This document shows positions 1-9,867 of a stretch of 64,000 bases of DNA, one piece after another. Within the stretch, counting starts at the first letter, position 1, and each line of letters opens with the position of its first letter. This DNA is from Sinorhizobium meliloti 4H41 (GTDB lineage: Bacteria; Pseudomonadota; Alphaproteobacteria; Rhizobiales; Rhizobiaceae): positions 186,001 to 250,000 of the forward strand of contig NZ_AQWP01000006.1 of the NCBI RefSeq assembly GCF_000375585.1. Reading direction: 5' to 3'. Below the pieces are notes generated by a model, which saw only the letters and a program-made list of their open reading frames with translations, ran no database searches and was not told where the DNA came from. Position numbers and translations under genes: made by a program.

Positions 1-309
1 GCTGATGATCACTTTGGTTCCGTAGGTTCTCTCGATCGCTTCCCTGTTCGCCGCGAGAATCGGAAGTTCCACGTCGGTTCCCGGAATGAGGATGTCGGGC
101 CGTTCCGCACGCAGGAGTTCGCCAAGCCGGTCCAGATATAAAGGGTCCCTGGCCATCGGCACGAGATAGGCGGCATCCCCCCAGTAAAGCCCGGCCGAGA
201 GCGGACTCGGATCCCCCACGATTATTGTCGCGTTCAACGTCGAGCGCCGCAGGGCGCGAATGATGCCTTGCCCGAGCAGGGCGCCCGCCCCTGTAATAAA
301 GACCTTCAT
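1..309 (-). CDS. ATP-grasp family protein (N-terminal part, runs off the window)
   Basis: Only the first 103 codons are present; the gene continues past the left edge. The start is the ATG at 309, overlapping the stop of the upstream PHP gene by 4 bases (ATGA). The protein opens with MKVFITGAGALLGQGIIRAL, a Rossmann-like glycine-rich loop, and continues with a segment reading RPDILIPGTDVELPIL. This matches the pre-ATP-grasp domain of carbamoyl-phosphate-synthase-like ATP-grasp proteins, which often sit in surface polysaccharide clusters. The ATP-binding core is outside the window, so the reaction cannot be stated. The overlap suggests co-translation with the PHP gene. A nucleotide-sugar epimerase is the main alternative, but the later residues fit ATP-grasp better. 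Confidence 0.65.
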   Translation of the reverse strand, partial: MKVFITGAGALLGQGIIRALRRSTLNATIIVGDPSPLSAGLYWGDAAYLVPMARDPLYLDRLGELLRAERPDILIPGTDVELPILAANREAIERTYGTKVIIS

Positions 310-1046
310 GACCGCCCTGCTCCCAATTCGATTAGCTGATCTCTGCAATGACCCAGTTCGCTCAACCGGTGCGCATCGGAACCGATCGAAACGATCGGAT
401 TCACCTCTTCGCACAGAGCCAGAAACGCCGGCATGTCGACGAGGTAGGAGGAGTTGATCTCGATCGCGATCCGCCGTTCGAGCGTCGCACTCATCAAGTC
501 CCTGAAATAGGTTTCCGGAAAACGCCCGTGCCGCCTCAGGCTCATGCCGCCCGGATGGGCCAGGATGTCGATGGGCGCGTTCCTGACCATTCCCATCGAC
601 AGGCGGAACTCGATCTCGGCCGTCTCTTCATAGGAAAGCTGCTTGAAATCCAGATAGCCGCCGCGGCCGTCCGGGAGCCGGTGAACGACGCCGAGAACGA
701 TATCGCATTGATCCAGCACATCCTGCGATACATCCAGTCTGCCGTCGTCAGCCATGGCCTTCGTCTCGCAGCCGACATAGACGCTCATATGGCCGAAACT
801 CCGCGCAACGGAGAGGATCTCGTCCCTGAATTCCGGAAACCACGACGTGTCCTCGCGCACATGCTCCGTGAACGCCAGCGCGGCGAGACCGCGCTCACTG
901 GCCGCTTGGAGGATTTCAAGCGCGGTCGCCTGGCCGTCGGTCCAACTCGTATGGACCTGGAACTCCACATTCATGTGCTCCCGGCTGAGGTTCCGGAAGC
1001 GGCTGAACGCAGGCTTGCGGGTCTGCGTCTTCCGTGGTCCGTGCAT
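306..1046 (-). CDS. PHP-domain metal-dependent hydrolase
   Basis: A 246-residue protein with a PHP (polymerase and histidinol phosphatase) fold. Metal-site motifs are visible: VEFQVHTSWTDG near residue 26, FTEH near 58, ILAHPGG near 160 and SIGSDAH near 220. PHP proteins are phosphoesterases or related hydrolases using a trinuclear metal centre; the substrate here is unknown. The reading frame is open to 1103, but the ATG at 1046 has GAAGGG eight bases upstream, while the 1103 ATG has no ribosome site and would overlap the preceding gene. It lies between the amidotransferase and ATP-grasp genes on one strand with tight spacing, so it probably belongs to the same polysaccharide-modification operon. 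Confidence 0.75.
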   Translation of the reverse strand: MHGPRKTQTRKPAFSRFRNLSREHMNVEFQVHTSWTDGQATALEILQAASERGLAALAFTEHVREDTSWFPEFRDEILSVARSFGHMSVYVGCETKAMADDGRLDVSQDVLDQCDIVLGVVHRLPDGRGGYLDFKQLSYEETAEIEFRLSMGMVRNAPIDILAHPGGMSLRRHGRFPETYFRDLMSATLERRIAIEINSSYLVDMPAFLALCEEVNPIVSIGSDAHRLSELGHCRDQLIELGAGRS

Positions 1047-1077
1047 GGAGATTGCCCTTCGATAAGCATCGTGAACT

Positions 1078-3039
1078 TCAACCGGAGCGTACCCACCGGT
1101 CATGCCAGAGATTGAACATCAACACCGACCACAGCTGCGGTCCCCAGTCGCGATCGCCGGCAATGTGCGCTTTCCAGCGACTGACGATCGGCTCGGCACG
1201 CAGGATACCGTCGCGCTCCAGGCGAGCCGGCGACAGCATCTCTTCCGCCCAGGCGCGCAGCGGCCCACGCAGCCAGGCGTTTACGGGAACGCCGAATCCG
1301 CGCTTTGGAACACTTATGAATTGTTCCGGCAGCCGTCGGGAAAGCAGCTTGCGCAACGCGGGCTTGCCTTTTGCTTCGGAAAAACAGAGCGACCGTGGTG
1401 CGCGCCAAGCCAATTCGATGAAGCGGTAATCGAGCAACGGCGCCCGCATCTCCAAACCCACCGACATCGATGCGCGGTCCATCTTCACGAGGATGTCGTC
1501 AGGCAGATAGTCGACCATGTCGCTGTACATCATCCGGTCGACTGCGCCCAGACAAGCCGGCTTTCGTTTGGAGGTCATTGCGGTCGGCAGCTCGACGCCC
1601 CCGATCACGAGTCCCGCCGGATCCGACCAGAGCGAACGAAAGTCCAGATAACGGTCATCCGGATCCTGTATTTCCAGAAGCTCGGCTAGTCTTCTCAGGC
1701 GTTTGCCCGTCAGTTCATCCTGAAGCGAAGACGGACGCACCTGTCGTCCCGCGGCCGCGGCAAATTCGAGTGCCCATTGAGGCGCGTGCCTCGCTGCCCG
1801 CAGGGCAATGGCGGGCGTCTTTTTCGCAAGACGATCGAAGGCGATCATTTGCCGATAGCGCTTGTAGCCACCGAAGAACTCGTCCCCGCCATCGCCGGAG
1901 AGCGCCACAGTCACCGTTCTCCGCGCCAATTTCGAGACAAGCAGCGTTGGAATCTGCGACGGGTCGGCAAACGGCTCGTCATACACATCCGGCAATTCGT
2001 CCACGAGGCGCAGCGCCGTGTCCGGTTCGGCGGTGATCTCGGTGTGATCGGTGCCGAGCTGCTTGGCGATGGCAGACGCCATATCGGCCTCGTTATACTG
2101 CTCCTCCAGGAATCGCACCGTGTAGGTTTTCACCGGTGACGTCGAAACTTCCTGCATCACGGCGGATATCAGGGAGGAGTCGACACCGCTGGAAAGGAGC
2201 GCCCCGACGGGGACATCAGATACCAGACGCTCGCTCACCGCGCGCTTCAATGCCTCGTCGAGCTCATCGAGGGCTTCGTCCGGGCTTTCGATCCGTTGCG
2301 CCGACCCTTGTTCCGCGGCGTCGAAAGCATCCCAATAGCTCTTCACTCCGGCCAGCGCGGCCGACGTCGAGGCAGGCGGGGCGTCGACCGAAAGGCTTAG
2401 CCAGGAACCATGCGGAAGCTTGAAGATGCCGCGATAGATCGAATAGGGCGTCGGCACGTAGCCATGCCGAAAGAAAAGCGTCAGCGCATCGCGGTCGACT
2501 TCAGCCGACTGGAAAGCCGGATGCGCCTTGATGCTTTTCAGCTCGGACCCGAAAGCGACGGCGCTTCGGGACACACCGATATAGAGCGGCTTCTTCCCGA
2601 TCCGGTCGCGGGCGAAGATGATCTGCCGTGCCGCGCTGTCGTAAAGCGCAAAGGCAAACATGCCGTTGCAGCGTCGCAATGCACTTTCGACACCGTAGGT
2701 CTCGATTGCCTCCAGGAGCACTTCCGTATCCGAATGGCCGCGAAACCGAGACCCGCGTTCCTCCAACTCGGACCTCAGGGACAGGAACCCGTAGATTTCC
2801 CCGTTGAACACGATCGAGTAGCGGCCGCTGCTGGAATGCATCGGCTGAGCACCTGCGGGAGAAAGGTCGATTATGGAGAGCCGGCGGTGACCAAGACCGA
2901 CGCGCCCCTCGCGATCCAGCCATGTAGCGGAGGCATCCGGCCCGCGATGAGCAAGCGCATCCGTTATGCGCGTCAGCGTCCGGGCCAGCTCATAGCCTCC
3001 CTGCTGCGTATAGTCTATCAGACCGGCAATTCCACACAT
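1078..3039 (-). CDS. asnB: Asparagine synthase-like glutamine amidotransferase
   Basis: A 653-residue glutamine-hydrolysing asparagine synthase homologue. The start at 3039 is fixed by MCGIAGLIDY, which places the catalytic Cys at position 2, and by AAAGGGA upstream. The N-terminal class II amidotransferase domain spans about residues 1-220 (RGPDAS, FNGEIYG and GHSDTEVLLE are visible). The synthetase domain follows, with the PP-loop LLSSGVDSSLISAV and ALSGDGGDEFFGGYKRY. Family members either make asparagine or transfer ammonia to carboxyl groups of uronic acids in surface polysaccharides. The neighbouring PHP and ATP-grasp genes favour the second role, but that is inference. Reverse-strand frames here are shadows. 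Confidence 0.85.
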   Translation of the reverse strand: MCGIAGLIDYTQQGGYELARTLTRITDALAHRGPDASATWLDREGRVGLGHRRLSIIDLSPAGAQPMHSSSGRYSIVFNGEIYGFLSLRSELEERGSRFRGHSDTEVLLEAIETYGVESALRRCNGMFAFALYDSAARQIIFARDRIGKKPLYIGVSRSAVAFGSELKSIKAHPAFQSAEVDRDALTLFFRHGYVPTPYSIYRGIFKLPHGSWLSLSVDAPPASTSAALAGVKSYWDAFDAAEQGSAQRIESPDEALDELDEALKRAVSERLVSDVPVGALLSSGVDSSLISAVMQEVSTSPVKTYTVRFLEEQYNEADMASAIAKQLGTDHTEITAEPDTALRLVDELPDVYDEPFADPSQIPTLLVSKLARRTVTVALSGDGGDEFFGGYKRYRQMIAFDRLAKKTPAIALRAARHAPQWALEFAAAAGRQVRPSSLQDELTGKRLRRLAELLEIQDPDDRYLDFRSLWSDPAGLVIGGVELPTAMTSKRKPACLGAVDRMMYSDMVDYLPDDILVKMDRASMSVGLEMRAPLLDYRFIELAWRAPRSLCFSEAKGKPALRKLLSRRLPEQFISVPKRGFGVPVNAWLRGPLRAWAEEMLSPARLERDGILRAEPIVSRWKAHIAGDRDWGPQLWSVLMFNLWHDRWVRSG

Positions 3040-3174
3040 GAGACATCCCTTTGGCGGTGCAGTGCGAAGCGCTCTTGGCTGCCAAGGCGCGTCGCATTCG
3101 AACGTATTCACGCGACGCGCCTCAGGCCATTTTTGTGCAAAGCGCCCATAACTCCTTGGACGCACGGGCCGTCT

Positions 3175-3981
3175 CTAGAGAACCTCCAATGCAGGCGACA
3201 TGTCCGCCCAGGCGATGAAGTGCGGGTTTGCGAAGGCGCTGTCCTCCTCCTGCACCGTCTTGCCGTAGAGGAGGCGCGAGCCGTCCAGGCGAACGACCGA
3301 TCCGCCGGCAGCTTTCAGCACCGCGTCGCCGGCAGCCGTATCCCACTCCATCGTGCGGCCAAACCGCGGATAGACGTCCGCCTTGCCTTCCGCCAGCAGG
3401 CAGAATTTCAGCGACGATCCCACGGAAGCGTAATTCATCACGCCATGGCCGGTGAGGAAGGCCTCGGTCTCGGAACTGTTGTGCGAGCGGCTGGCGACCG
3501 CCGTCAGTTCCGCACCCCGCATCCGCACGCGGATCGGCTGCCGGTGCTCGAGTGCCCATGCGGGATCGAGCAGAAGCTTTTCCGCCCTGCCGCGATCGGC
3601 GACATAGGCACAGCGCTGCGCGGGTGCATAGACGATGCCGGCAACCGGCACATTGCCCTCGATGAGGGCAATGTTGACGGTGAAGTCGTTGCGGCGATTG
3701 ATGAATTCCTTCGTGCCGTCGAGCGGATCGACGAGAAAGAACGTGCCGCCGCTGATATCCGGGACGCGGCCCGAGGAAACAGACTCCTCGGCAACCACCG
3801 GGATGTGCGGAAACGCCGCCGCAAGTCTCTCGAGAATGATCGCTTCGGCCCGCTCGTCGGCCTCGGTGACGGGCGATTGATCGTCCTTGTAGCAGACTTG
3901 GGGACCGGCGTCGTAGACGTCGAGAATTGCCGCACCCGCATCGAGCGCCATACGCTCCAGCATTTCGCAAAGGGGCGTCAT
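3175..3981 (-). CDS. cysQ: 3'(2'),5'-bisphosphate nucleotidase CysQ
   Basis: A 268-residue inositol-monophosphatase-superfamily enzyme. It removes the 3'-phosphate from PAP or PAPS, recycling the by-product of sulfate reduction and sulfotransfer. Metal-binding motifs are clear: AEES near residue 65, [20 protein letters not shown] at about 86-105 and [16 protein letters not shown] near 213. Length is typical of CysQ. The start overlaps the stop of cysNC by 4 bases (ATGA), so sulfate activation and PAP removal are co-translated. The 135 bases between its stop and the amidotransferase start suggest the next gene may have its own promoter. Confidence 0.93.
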   Translation of the reverse strand: MTPLCEMLERMALDAGAAILDVYDAGPQVCYKDDQSPVTEADERAEAIILERLAAAFPHIPVVAEESVSSGRVPDISGGTFFLVDPLDGTKEFINRRNDFTVNIALIEGNVPVAGIVYAPAQRCAYVADRGRAEKLLLDPAWALEHRQPIRVRMRGAELTAVASRSHNSSETEAFLTGHGVMNYASVGSSLKFCLLAEGKADVYPRFGRTMEWDTAAGDAVLKAAGGSVVRLDGSRLLYGKTVQEEDSAFANPHFIAWADMSPALEVL

Positions 3982-5879
3982 TTCTCCTCCATCCTGCGGT
4001 CAAGGAATTCCTCGATCGCGAGCGCCAGGTCGGTGGGTTCATGGCCGACGGTGCGTATATGGAGTTCCGGATTTTCCGGGGCCTCATAGGGCGAGGATAC
4101 GCCGGTGAAGTTCGCGATCTGGCCGGCGAGGGCCTTCTCGTAGAGCCCCTTCGGATCGCGGCGCGCACACTCGTCGAGCGGCGTGTCGACGAAGATCTCG
4201 ATGAACTCGCCCTCCTCCATCAATTCCCGCGCCATACGCCGTTCGTCGCGGAACGGCGAGATGAAGGAGACGAGAACGATCAGACCGGCATCGGCCATGA
4301 GCTTGGCCACCTCCGCCACGCGACGGATGTTCTCTACCCGGTCCTCCTCGGTAAAGCCGAGGTCCCGGTTGAGGCCGTGACGTACATTGTCGCCGTCGAG
4401 CAGGTAGGTGTGCTTGCCCTGGGCGTGGAGTATCCTGTCGAGCTCGTTCGCTATGGTCGATTTTCCGGAGCCGGAAAGCCCGGTGAACCAGAGAACGGCA
4501 GGGAGCTGATTTTTCATGGCGCTGCGCGCGCTCTTGTTCACCTCGAGCGCATGCCAGTGGACGTTGTCTGCGCGCCGGAGCGGAAAATCGATCAACCCCG
4601 CACCGACCGTGGCATTCGTCACCCGGTCGACGATGATGAAATTGCCCGTCGCCCGGTTGTCCTTGTAGGCGTCGAAGGCGATCGGAGCCTGTGTCGAGAT
4701 GTTGCAGACACCGACTTCATTCATCTGCAGCGACTTCGCCGCCTCACGGATGAAGCTGTTGATGTTGACCTGATGCTTGAGCGTGGTGACCGTCGCGCTG
4801 ACGCTGTCGGTCTCCGTGCGCAGGATGTAGCTTCGTCCCGGCATCATCGGGTTTGCATCGAACCAGATCACATGCGCCTGGAACTGGTCCGCCACGAAGG
4901 GCCGGGCACCGGGGGCGACGAGCATATTGCCGCGGGACGCATCCACCTCGTCAGAGAGGACCAGCGTCACCGCTTCGCCTTCCCCTGCCGTCGCAAGCTC
5001 CCCGTCATAGGTCACGATCGCCTTGACCGATGTGCGCTGCCCCGTCTTCGCGACGACGACCGGATCGCCCACGGAAATCCTCCCGCAGGAGATCTGCCCG
5101 GCATAGCCGCGAAAATCCGCGTTCGGCCGCATGACCATTTGAACCGGGAAGCGGAAAGGCTTTGCCTGGTCCGTTGGCTCGAGTTCCACCGTTTCCAGAT
5201 ATTCGAGCAGCGCCGCCCCTCTGTACCAGGGCGTATTGGCCGAAGCCGAGATGACGTTGTCGCCGTCGCGCGCCGAGATCGGGATCGGCCGGATGCTGGC
5301 AAAACCGAGCTCTTTGGCGAAAGCCATGTAGTCGGCGACGATTTCCTCGTACACCTGTTGTTGAAAATCGACGAGATCGATCTTGTTGACGGCCAGCACG
5401 ACATGACGGATGCCGAGCAGCGAGGCGATATAGGAGTGGCGCCGGGTCTGCTGGAGAATGCCCTGCCGGCTGTCGATGAGAATGATGGCGAGATCCGCCG
5501 TCGAAGCGCCGGTCACCATGTTGCGCGTATATTCCTCGTGGCCGGGCGTATCGGCGACGATGAACTTGCGTTTGGACGTGGCAAAATAGCGATAGGCCAC
5601 GTCGATGGTAATGCCCTGCTCGCGCTCGGCCTCAAGCCCGTCGAGAAGCAAGGCGAGATCGATTTCCTTGCCGTTGGCGGCGCCGGGAGAGCCGACGCGC
5701 CCGAGGTTCGCGAGCTGGTCCTCGAAGACCAGCTTCGCATCGTAAAGCAGCCGCCCGATCAGGGTCGATTTGCCGTCGTCGACCGAACCGCAAGTGATGA
5801 ATCTGAGGATCGACTTGTTGTCGTGCTCGGCCAGATGCGCTTCAATGTCATGCGGCGGTATGGATTGAACATACGACAT
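3978..5879 (-). CDS. cysNC: Bifunctional sulfate adenylyltransferase GTPase subunit / APS kinase (CysN-CysC, NodQ-like)
   Basis: A 633-residue fusion. The EF-Tu-like GTPase (about residues 1-440) carries [32 protein letters not shown] and NKIDL; with CysD it makes adenosine 5'-phosphosulfate from ATP and sulfate. The C-terminal APS kinase (about 450-633) carries [14 protein letters not shown] and phosphorylates APS to PAPS. This is the architecture of rhizobial NodQ, which supplies PAPS for sulfation of Nod factors or surface polysaccharides. No nod genes are in the window, so a nodQ2-type housekeeping or polysaccharide role is inferred. Its ATG shares one base with the cysD stop (TGATG), which suggests translational coupling of the two subunits. 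Confidence 0.95.
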   Translation of the reverse strand: MSYVQSIPPHDIEAHLAEHDNKSILRFITCGSVDDGKSTLIGRLLYDAKLVFEDQLANLGRVGSPGAANGKEIDLALLLDGLEAEREQGITIDVAYRYFATSKRKFIVADTPGHEEYTRNMVTGASTADLAIILIDSRQGILQQTRRHSYIASLLGIRHVVLAVNKIDLVDFQQQVYEEIVADYMAFAKELGFASIRPIPISARDGDNVISASANTPWYRGAALLEYLETVELEPTDQAKPFRFPVQMVMRPNADFRGYAGQISCGRISVGDPVVVAKTGQRTSVKAIVTYDGELATAGEGEAVTLVLSDEVDASRGNMLVAPGARPFVADQFQAHVIWFDANPMMPGRSYILRTETDSVSATVTTLKHQVNINSFIREAAKSLQMNEVGVCNISTQAPIAFDAYKDNRATGNFIIVDRVTNATVGAGLIDFPLRRADNVHWHALEVNKSARSAMKNQLPAVLWFTGLSGSGKSTIANELDRILHAQGKHTYLLDGDNVRHGLNRDLGFTEEDRVENIRRVAEVAKLMADAGLIVLVSFISPFRDERRMARELMEEGEFIEIFVDTPLDECARRDPKGLYEKALAGQIANFTGVSSPYEAPENPELHIRTVGHEPTDLALAIEEFLDRRMEEK

Positions 5880-6778
5880 CAGAAGTAGCCCTCCCGCTTC
5901 TTTTTCTCCATCGCCCCGACTTCATCCGTGTCGATCAGCCGGCTCTGCCGTTCGGACGTGCGCACCGTCAGCATTTCCCGCAATATCTCGGGAACGGTGA
6001 CGGCGTCGGACTCGACCGCCCCGGTCAGCGGATAGCAGCCAAGCGTGCGGAAACGCACCAGCTGTCGGGTAACCTCCTCTTCGGGCTGGATGGGCATGCG
6101 GTCGTCGTCGACCATGATCAGCATGCCGTCTCGTTTGACGACCGGGCGCATGGCCGCGAAATAAAGCGGCACGATCGGAATTTCTTCGCGCAGGATGTAT
6201 TGCCAGATATCGAATTCGGTCCAGTTGGAGAGCGGGAAGACCCGCATCGTCTCGCCTTGCCCGACCCGCGTATTGTAGGTCTTCCACATCTCAGGCCGCT
6301 GGCGCTGCGGATCCCAGCCGTGCTGTGCGCTGCGGATCGAGAAGATGCGTTCCTTGGCGCGCGACTTCTCCTCGTCGCGCCGCGCGCCCGCGAGCGCCGC
6401 GTCGAAACCGTATTTCTCGAGCGCCTGCCGGAGGCCCATCGTCTTCATCACATGGGTGTGCACGTTGGAGCCGTGCGTAAAAGGGCCTATGCCCTGATCT
6501 ATCCCGTCCTGATTGACGTGAACGAGGAGATCGAAGCCGAGCTCTCGCGCCATCCGGTCGCGAAACTCGATCATCTCCCGGAACTTCCATTTGGTATCTA
6601 CATGCAGAAACGGAAATGGCGGCTTGGCGGGGTAGAACGCCTTCATCGCCAGGTGCAGCAATACCGAGGAGTCCTTGCCGATCGAGTAAAGCGCGACCGG
6701 GTTTGAGAATGTTGCAACAACTTCTCGAATGACATGGATCGCTTCGGCTTCGAGCCGCCGAAGATGGGGAAGAGACAT
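5879..6778 (-). CDS. cysD: Sulfate adenylyltransferase small subunit CysD (NodP-like)
   Basis: A 299-residue ATP pyrophosphatase-fold subunit of ATP sulfurylase. The PP-loop reads [18 protein letters not shown] near residues 31-48, followed by [10 protein letters not shown] and the R-rich segment [18 protein letters not shown], all standard for CysD/NodP. AGAGGG lies upstream of the ATG at 6778, which follows an AT-rich gap. It is first in a three-gene cysD-cysNC-cysQ operon with overlapping junctions. It acts in the cytoplasm with CysN. Whether it serves cysteine synthesis or sulfation of surface molecules cannot be read from sequence alone. Confidence 0.95.
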   Translation of the reverse strand: MSLPHLRRLEAEAIHVIREVVATFSNPVALYSIGKDSSVLLHLAMKAFYPAKPPFPFLHVDTKWKFREMIEFRDRMARELGFDLLVHVNQDGIDQGIGPFTHGSNVHTHVMKTMGLRQALEKYGFDAALAGARRDEEKSRAKERIFSIRSAQHGWDPQRQRPEMWKTYNTRVGQGETMRVFPLSNWTEFDIWQYILREEIPIVPLYFAAMRPVVKRDGMLIMVDDDRMPIQPEEEVTRQLVRFRTLGCYPLTGAVESDAVTVPEILREMLTVRTSERQSRLIDTDEVGAMEKKKREGYF

Positions 6779-6985
6779 ATCGCAATCCCTCTGATTTTAA
6801 ATAATAAAAATGGCATGCAAATAAAAAAGTAGCCGCCTGCGAAATGTTGCAGACGCAATCAAATAATCGTGCAGCAGTTAAATGTGATCCCGCCGACTGG
6901 TGCGCATTTAAGCGCTATATCGGCAATATTTCAAGTAAGAATAACAATCCTCATTTCCGCGGACGATTCGCGGCCCCGGTAGCGC

Positions 6986-8215
6986 TCAGGGCAACCCCAC
7001 GGCCCGCGTCTTCAGGATCGCCGAAAAACGCGGATCGAAGGTCCGACTGATCGGCTCGGCCGCGGCACCGATCGCAACCGCCCACGGGTCCGTGAAACCC
7101 AGTTGCAGCCGCGGCGCGCTGCGTTGCCTCCGCTCGGCGATCGATGGCAGCAGCGGGTGGAGAGCGTCCATGAGAAGTCGGGCGAGTCCGGACGGCATGC
7201 CGCCGCACAGAATGATCGTCTGCGGATCGAAAACCGTTTCGAGCAACTGGATCGTCGCCCGCAATTCGAACGCCGCGTCTGCGATCCAGGCAGCTACGCG
7301 ACGATCCTTCGAACAAGCGATGGCGTCGATGCGGCCGTAGAGATCGCCATCGGCGGGATCGATCTCGAGAATCTTGCACAGCGAGGCGATCGATATGCGA
7401 TGCTCCAGCGGTGCCCTCCCGTCGTCGGCGCCGCCACGCGGCCTGCTCAAAATCATGCCGATCTCGCCGGCATTGCCATGCGAGCCGCGATAGAGTTCGC
7501 CATTGAGGATCAGCCCCGCTCCAAGCCCGTAACCGAGATAGACGCAGAGGGCGTGGTCCACTCCATGGGCAGCGCCGACCATCTTTTCCGCGGTCGCGGC
7601 CGCCGCCGCGTCGTTCTGGAGGCGCACGTCGAGACCGGTCCCCGCCGAGAGCCTTTCAAGCAAGGGAAAGCTCTGCCAGGCAGCCATCATCCAGGGATCG
7701 TCGGCCTCGGCGTCGACGCCGAACGGGCCCGGCATAGCAACACCCAGGCCAACGAGACGGTCCTTGGATTGCGGTGCGATGGCCGAAAGTTCCTGCCGTG
7801 TTTCGTCGATCAACGTCAGTATGGCCCCGACACCCGTCTCAGGGCCGCCGGCCGGCAGGATTACCTCGTTGCGGGCGAGGACTGTGCCGATCAGGTCGAC
7901 GGCGACCGTGCGCGTCACGTGGCGGTCGATCTGAAGACCGATGGCAAAAGCGCCTTCCGGCACCAGCCGATAGGGCGTCGATGGCTGCCCGCGCCCCTTG
8001 CGCACCGCGGCAAGCGACGCCACGAGCCCGTCGTTCTCGAGCTCCTCGATGATGTTGGAAACGGCCTGCTTGGTGAGTGCGGTCGCACGCGCCAGATCGG
8101 CCCGCGACAAGTGCCCGTTCAGCCGCAGAGCGTCGATCATGACGCGGCGGTTGTGTGCGCTCGCGCCTTCCTGATTGGTGCCGCTCTTCGCCCGGATCGG
8201 GCGGATCTCGTTCAT
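6986..8215 (-). CDS. ROK family transcriptional repressor
   Basis: A 409-residue NagC/Mlc/XylR-type regulator. A winged-helix DNA-binding domain occupies about residues 15-85 (LSRADLARATALTKQAVSNI is the recognition region). The ROK sugar-sensing fold follows, with the nucleotide/sugar loop YLGYGLGAGLILNGELYRG and the GNAGEIG motif. The cysteine-rich zinc motif of active ROK kinases is not evident, as expected for a regulator. The frame opens at 8236, but the ATG at 8215 has AAGAGGA eight bases upstream, so I use that. It is divergent from the sugar importer operon starting at 8439, with a perfect palindrome between, which indicates autorepression and control of that operon. Confidence 0.88.
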   Translation of the reverse strand: MNEIRPIRAKSGTNQEGASAHNRRVMIDALRLNGHLSRADLARATALTKQAVSNIIEELENDGLVASLAAVRKGRGQPSTPYRLVPEGAFAIGLQIDRHVTRTVAVDLIGTVLARNEVILPAGGPETGVGAILTLIDETRQELSAIAPQSKDRLVGLGVAMPGPFGVDAEADDPWMMAAWQSFPLLERLSAGTGLDVRLQNDAAAAATAEKMVGAAHGVDHALCVYLGYGLGAGLILNGELYRGSHGNAGEIGMILSRPRGGADDGRAPLEHRISIASLCKILEIDPADGDLYGRIDAIACSKDRRVAAWIADAAFELRATIQLLETVFDPQTIILCGGMPSGLARLLMDALHPLLPSIAERRQRSAPRLQLGFTDPWAVAIGAAAEPISRTFDPRFSAILKTRAVGLP

Positions 8216-8256
8216 GAACAAATCCTCTTGACACATCTGGACTATTGAACAAGAAA

Positions 8257-8277
8257 TAAGTCAAGACAATTGACTTA
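8257..8277. promoter_or_regulatory. Candidate ROK repressor operator (perfect 8-bp inverted repeat)
   Basis: TAAGTCAA, five bases, TTGACTTA: a perfect inverted repeat in the AT-rich gap between the divergent ROK gene and the importer operon. Each arm contains a TTGACT element that could act as a -35 hexamer on either strand, so a bound dimer would occlude both promoters. A weaker 5-bp hairpin follows at 8282-8297. Assignment to the ROK protein is inferred from position. Confidence 0.65.
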
Positions 8278-8438
8278 ATAAGAGGTCGAAGAACCTCGGG
8301 GGAACGAAAGCGGCCCGAAATGCCCGCGAGCGCTCCGGTTTGATTTGTCGACGGCGGCCGCGAGAAGCGGCGGAATTCCTGTTCGGCGCGCGGCAGGCGC
8401 GCCGCGAAGACTGCAACGGTCAGCTACTGGAGGCGACA

Positions 8439-9677
8439 ATGTTGAAATCCACCCGCAACGCTTTGATCGGCGCGACGCTCATCGGGGCTGGCTTCACCGG
8501 CCATGCCCAGGCCGAAACGACGCTGAACGCGCTGTTCATGGCACAGGCCGCTTATAGCGAGGCCGATGTGCGCGCCATGACGGAGGCTTTCGCCAAGGCC
8601 AACCCGGACATCAAGGTCAATCTCGAATTCGTTCCCTATGAGGGACTGCACGACAAGACGGTGCTCGCCCAGGGTTCCGGCGGCGGCTATGACGTCGTCC
8701 TCTTCGACGTGATCTGGCCTGCTGAATACGCGACCAACAACGTCCTCCTCGACGTTACGGACCGCGTCACGGACGAGATGAACAAAGGCGTCCTGCCGGG
8801 AGCATGGACGACTGTGGAATATGACGGCAAACGTTACGGAATGCCGTGGATCCTCGACACGAAGTATCTCTTCTACAACAAGGAAATCCTTGACAAAGCC
8901 GGTATCAAGGAACCGCCGAAGACCTGGGAGGAACTTGCCGAGCAAGCCAAGGCGATCAAGGACAAGGGGTTGCTCGAAAGCCCGATCGCCTGGAGCTGGT
9001 CTCAAGCGGAAGCGGCGATCTGCGACTACACGACGCTGGTGAGCGCCTATGGCGGCAAATTCCTCGACGGCGGCAAGCCGGCCTTCACCACCGGCGGCGG
9101 GCTCGATGCGCTGAACTACATGGTAACGAGCTACACGTCGGGGCTCACCAACCCGAACTCGAAGGAATTCCTCGAGGAGGATGTACGGAAGGTCTTCCAG
9201 AACGGCGAAGCCGCCTTCGCGCTCAACTGGACCTACATGTACAATCTCGCCAACGATCCCAAGGAGAGCAAGGTGGCCGGCAAGGTGGGCGTCGTTCCGG
9301 CCCCGGGCGCTGCCGGCAAGAGCGAGGTTTCGGCGGTCAACGGCTCCATGGGGCTCGGCATAACCGCGACCAGCAAGCACCCCGAAGAAGCCTGGAAATA
9401 CATCGTCCATATGACCTCGCAGGAGACGCAGAACGACTATGCCAAGCTGAGCCTCCCGATCTGGGCCTCTTCCTATGAGGACCCCGAAGTGACGAAGGGC
9501 CAGGAGGAACTGATCGCTGCCGCCAAGCGCGGACTTGCCGCCATGTATCCGCGCCCGACGACGCCAAAATATCAGGAGCTTTCGACCGCCCTGCAGCAGG
9601 CGATCCAGGAAGCCCTGCTCGGCCAGTCTTCTGCGGAAGATGCCCTGAAGAGTGCCGCCGAGAACAGCGGTCTCTGA
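8439..9677 (+). CDS. Sugar ABC transporter periplasmic substrate-binding protein
   Basis: A 412-residue family 1 extracellular solute-binding protein. The start at 8439 follows GGAGG by five bases and gives a typical signal peptide, MLKSTRNALIGATLIGAGFT, ending near the AQA site at residue 25. The longer open frame from 8340 lacks a signal peptide and is rejected. The mature part has the usual bilobal features (VPYEGLHDKTVLAQ; YYNKEILDKAGIKEPPKTW with a leading F). It delivers an unknown sugar or amino-sugar conjugate to the two permeases downstream. It is separated from them by 238 bases holding a RIME repeat, whereas all later genes in the operon overlap. Confidence 0.9.
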   Translation: MLKSTRNALIGATLIGAGFTGHAQAETTLNALFMAQAAYSEADVRAMTEAFAKANPDIKVNLEFVPYEGLHDKTVLAQGSGGGYDVVLFDVIWPAEYATNNVLLDVTDRVTDEMNKGVLPGAWTTVEYDGKRYGMPWILDTKYLFYNKEILDKAGIKEPPKTWEELAEQAKAIKDKGLLESPIAWSWSQAEAAICDYTTLVSAYGGKFLDGGKPAFTTGGGLDALNYMVTSYTSGLTNPNSKEFLEEDVRKVFQNGEAAFALNWTYMYNLANDPKESKVAGKVGVVPAPGAAGKSEVSAVNGSMGLGITATSKHPEEAWKYIVHMTSQETQNDYAKLSLPIWASSYEDPEVTKGQEELIAAAKRGLAAMYPRPTTPKYQELSTALQQAIQEALLGQSSAEDALKSAAENSGL

Positions 9678-9755
9678 TGACGGCTCGGTCGGTCGCGGAC
9701 GCGTTCGCCGTCCGGGCCGGCGCCCCAGCGCGCGGTCGGTGCGGCGACGGCGTTT

Positions 9756-9867
9756 CCTCGTCATCCCTGTGCTTGTCACGCGATCCTTCGGCGCCTGCGG
9801 CGCTGAAGGAGCTTTCAGCCCAAGAACCTGGGCTGGCTGGATTCCTGTGACAGGCACAGGAATGAGG
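9756..9867. repeat. RIME-type palindromic intergenic repeat, copy 1
   Basis: About 112 bases bounded by imperfectly complementary ends (TCATCCCTGTGCTTGTCAC near the left, GTGACAGGCACAGGAATGAGG near the right). Inside are a GC-rich hairpin and the palindrome AGCCCAAGAACCTGGGCT. Related copies are at 26021 and 38503, sharing CTTTCAGCCCAAG and CTGGCTGGATTCCTG. This is the rhizobial intergenic mosaic element type. It sits inside an operon, between the binding-protein and permease genes. Confidence 0.85.

Noticed and set aside
2410-4089. Long plus-strand open frame of 559 codons antisense to asnB and cysQ
   Set aside because: It is a high-GC shadow frame: no recognisable domain, arginine- and histidine-rich, and opposite two well-supported genes.
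3927-5888. 653-codon plus-strand frame antisense to cysNC
   Set aside because: The composition is that of an antisense shadow, and the opposite strand encodes a clear CysN-CysC fusion.
6779-6985. cysD promoter with TTGCAT and TAAAAT
   Set aside because: Spacing is only 15 bases and the -10 would lie too close to the ribosome site, so I could not support it.
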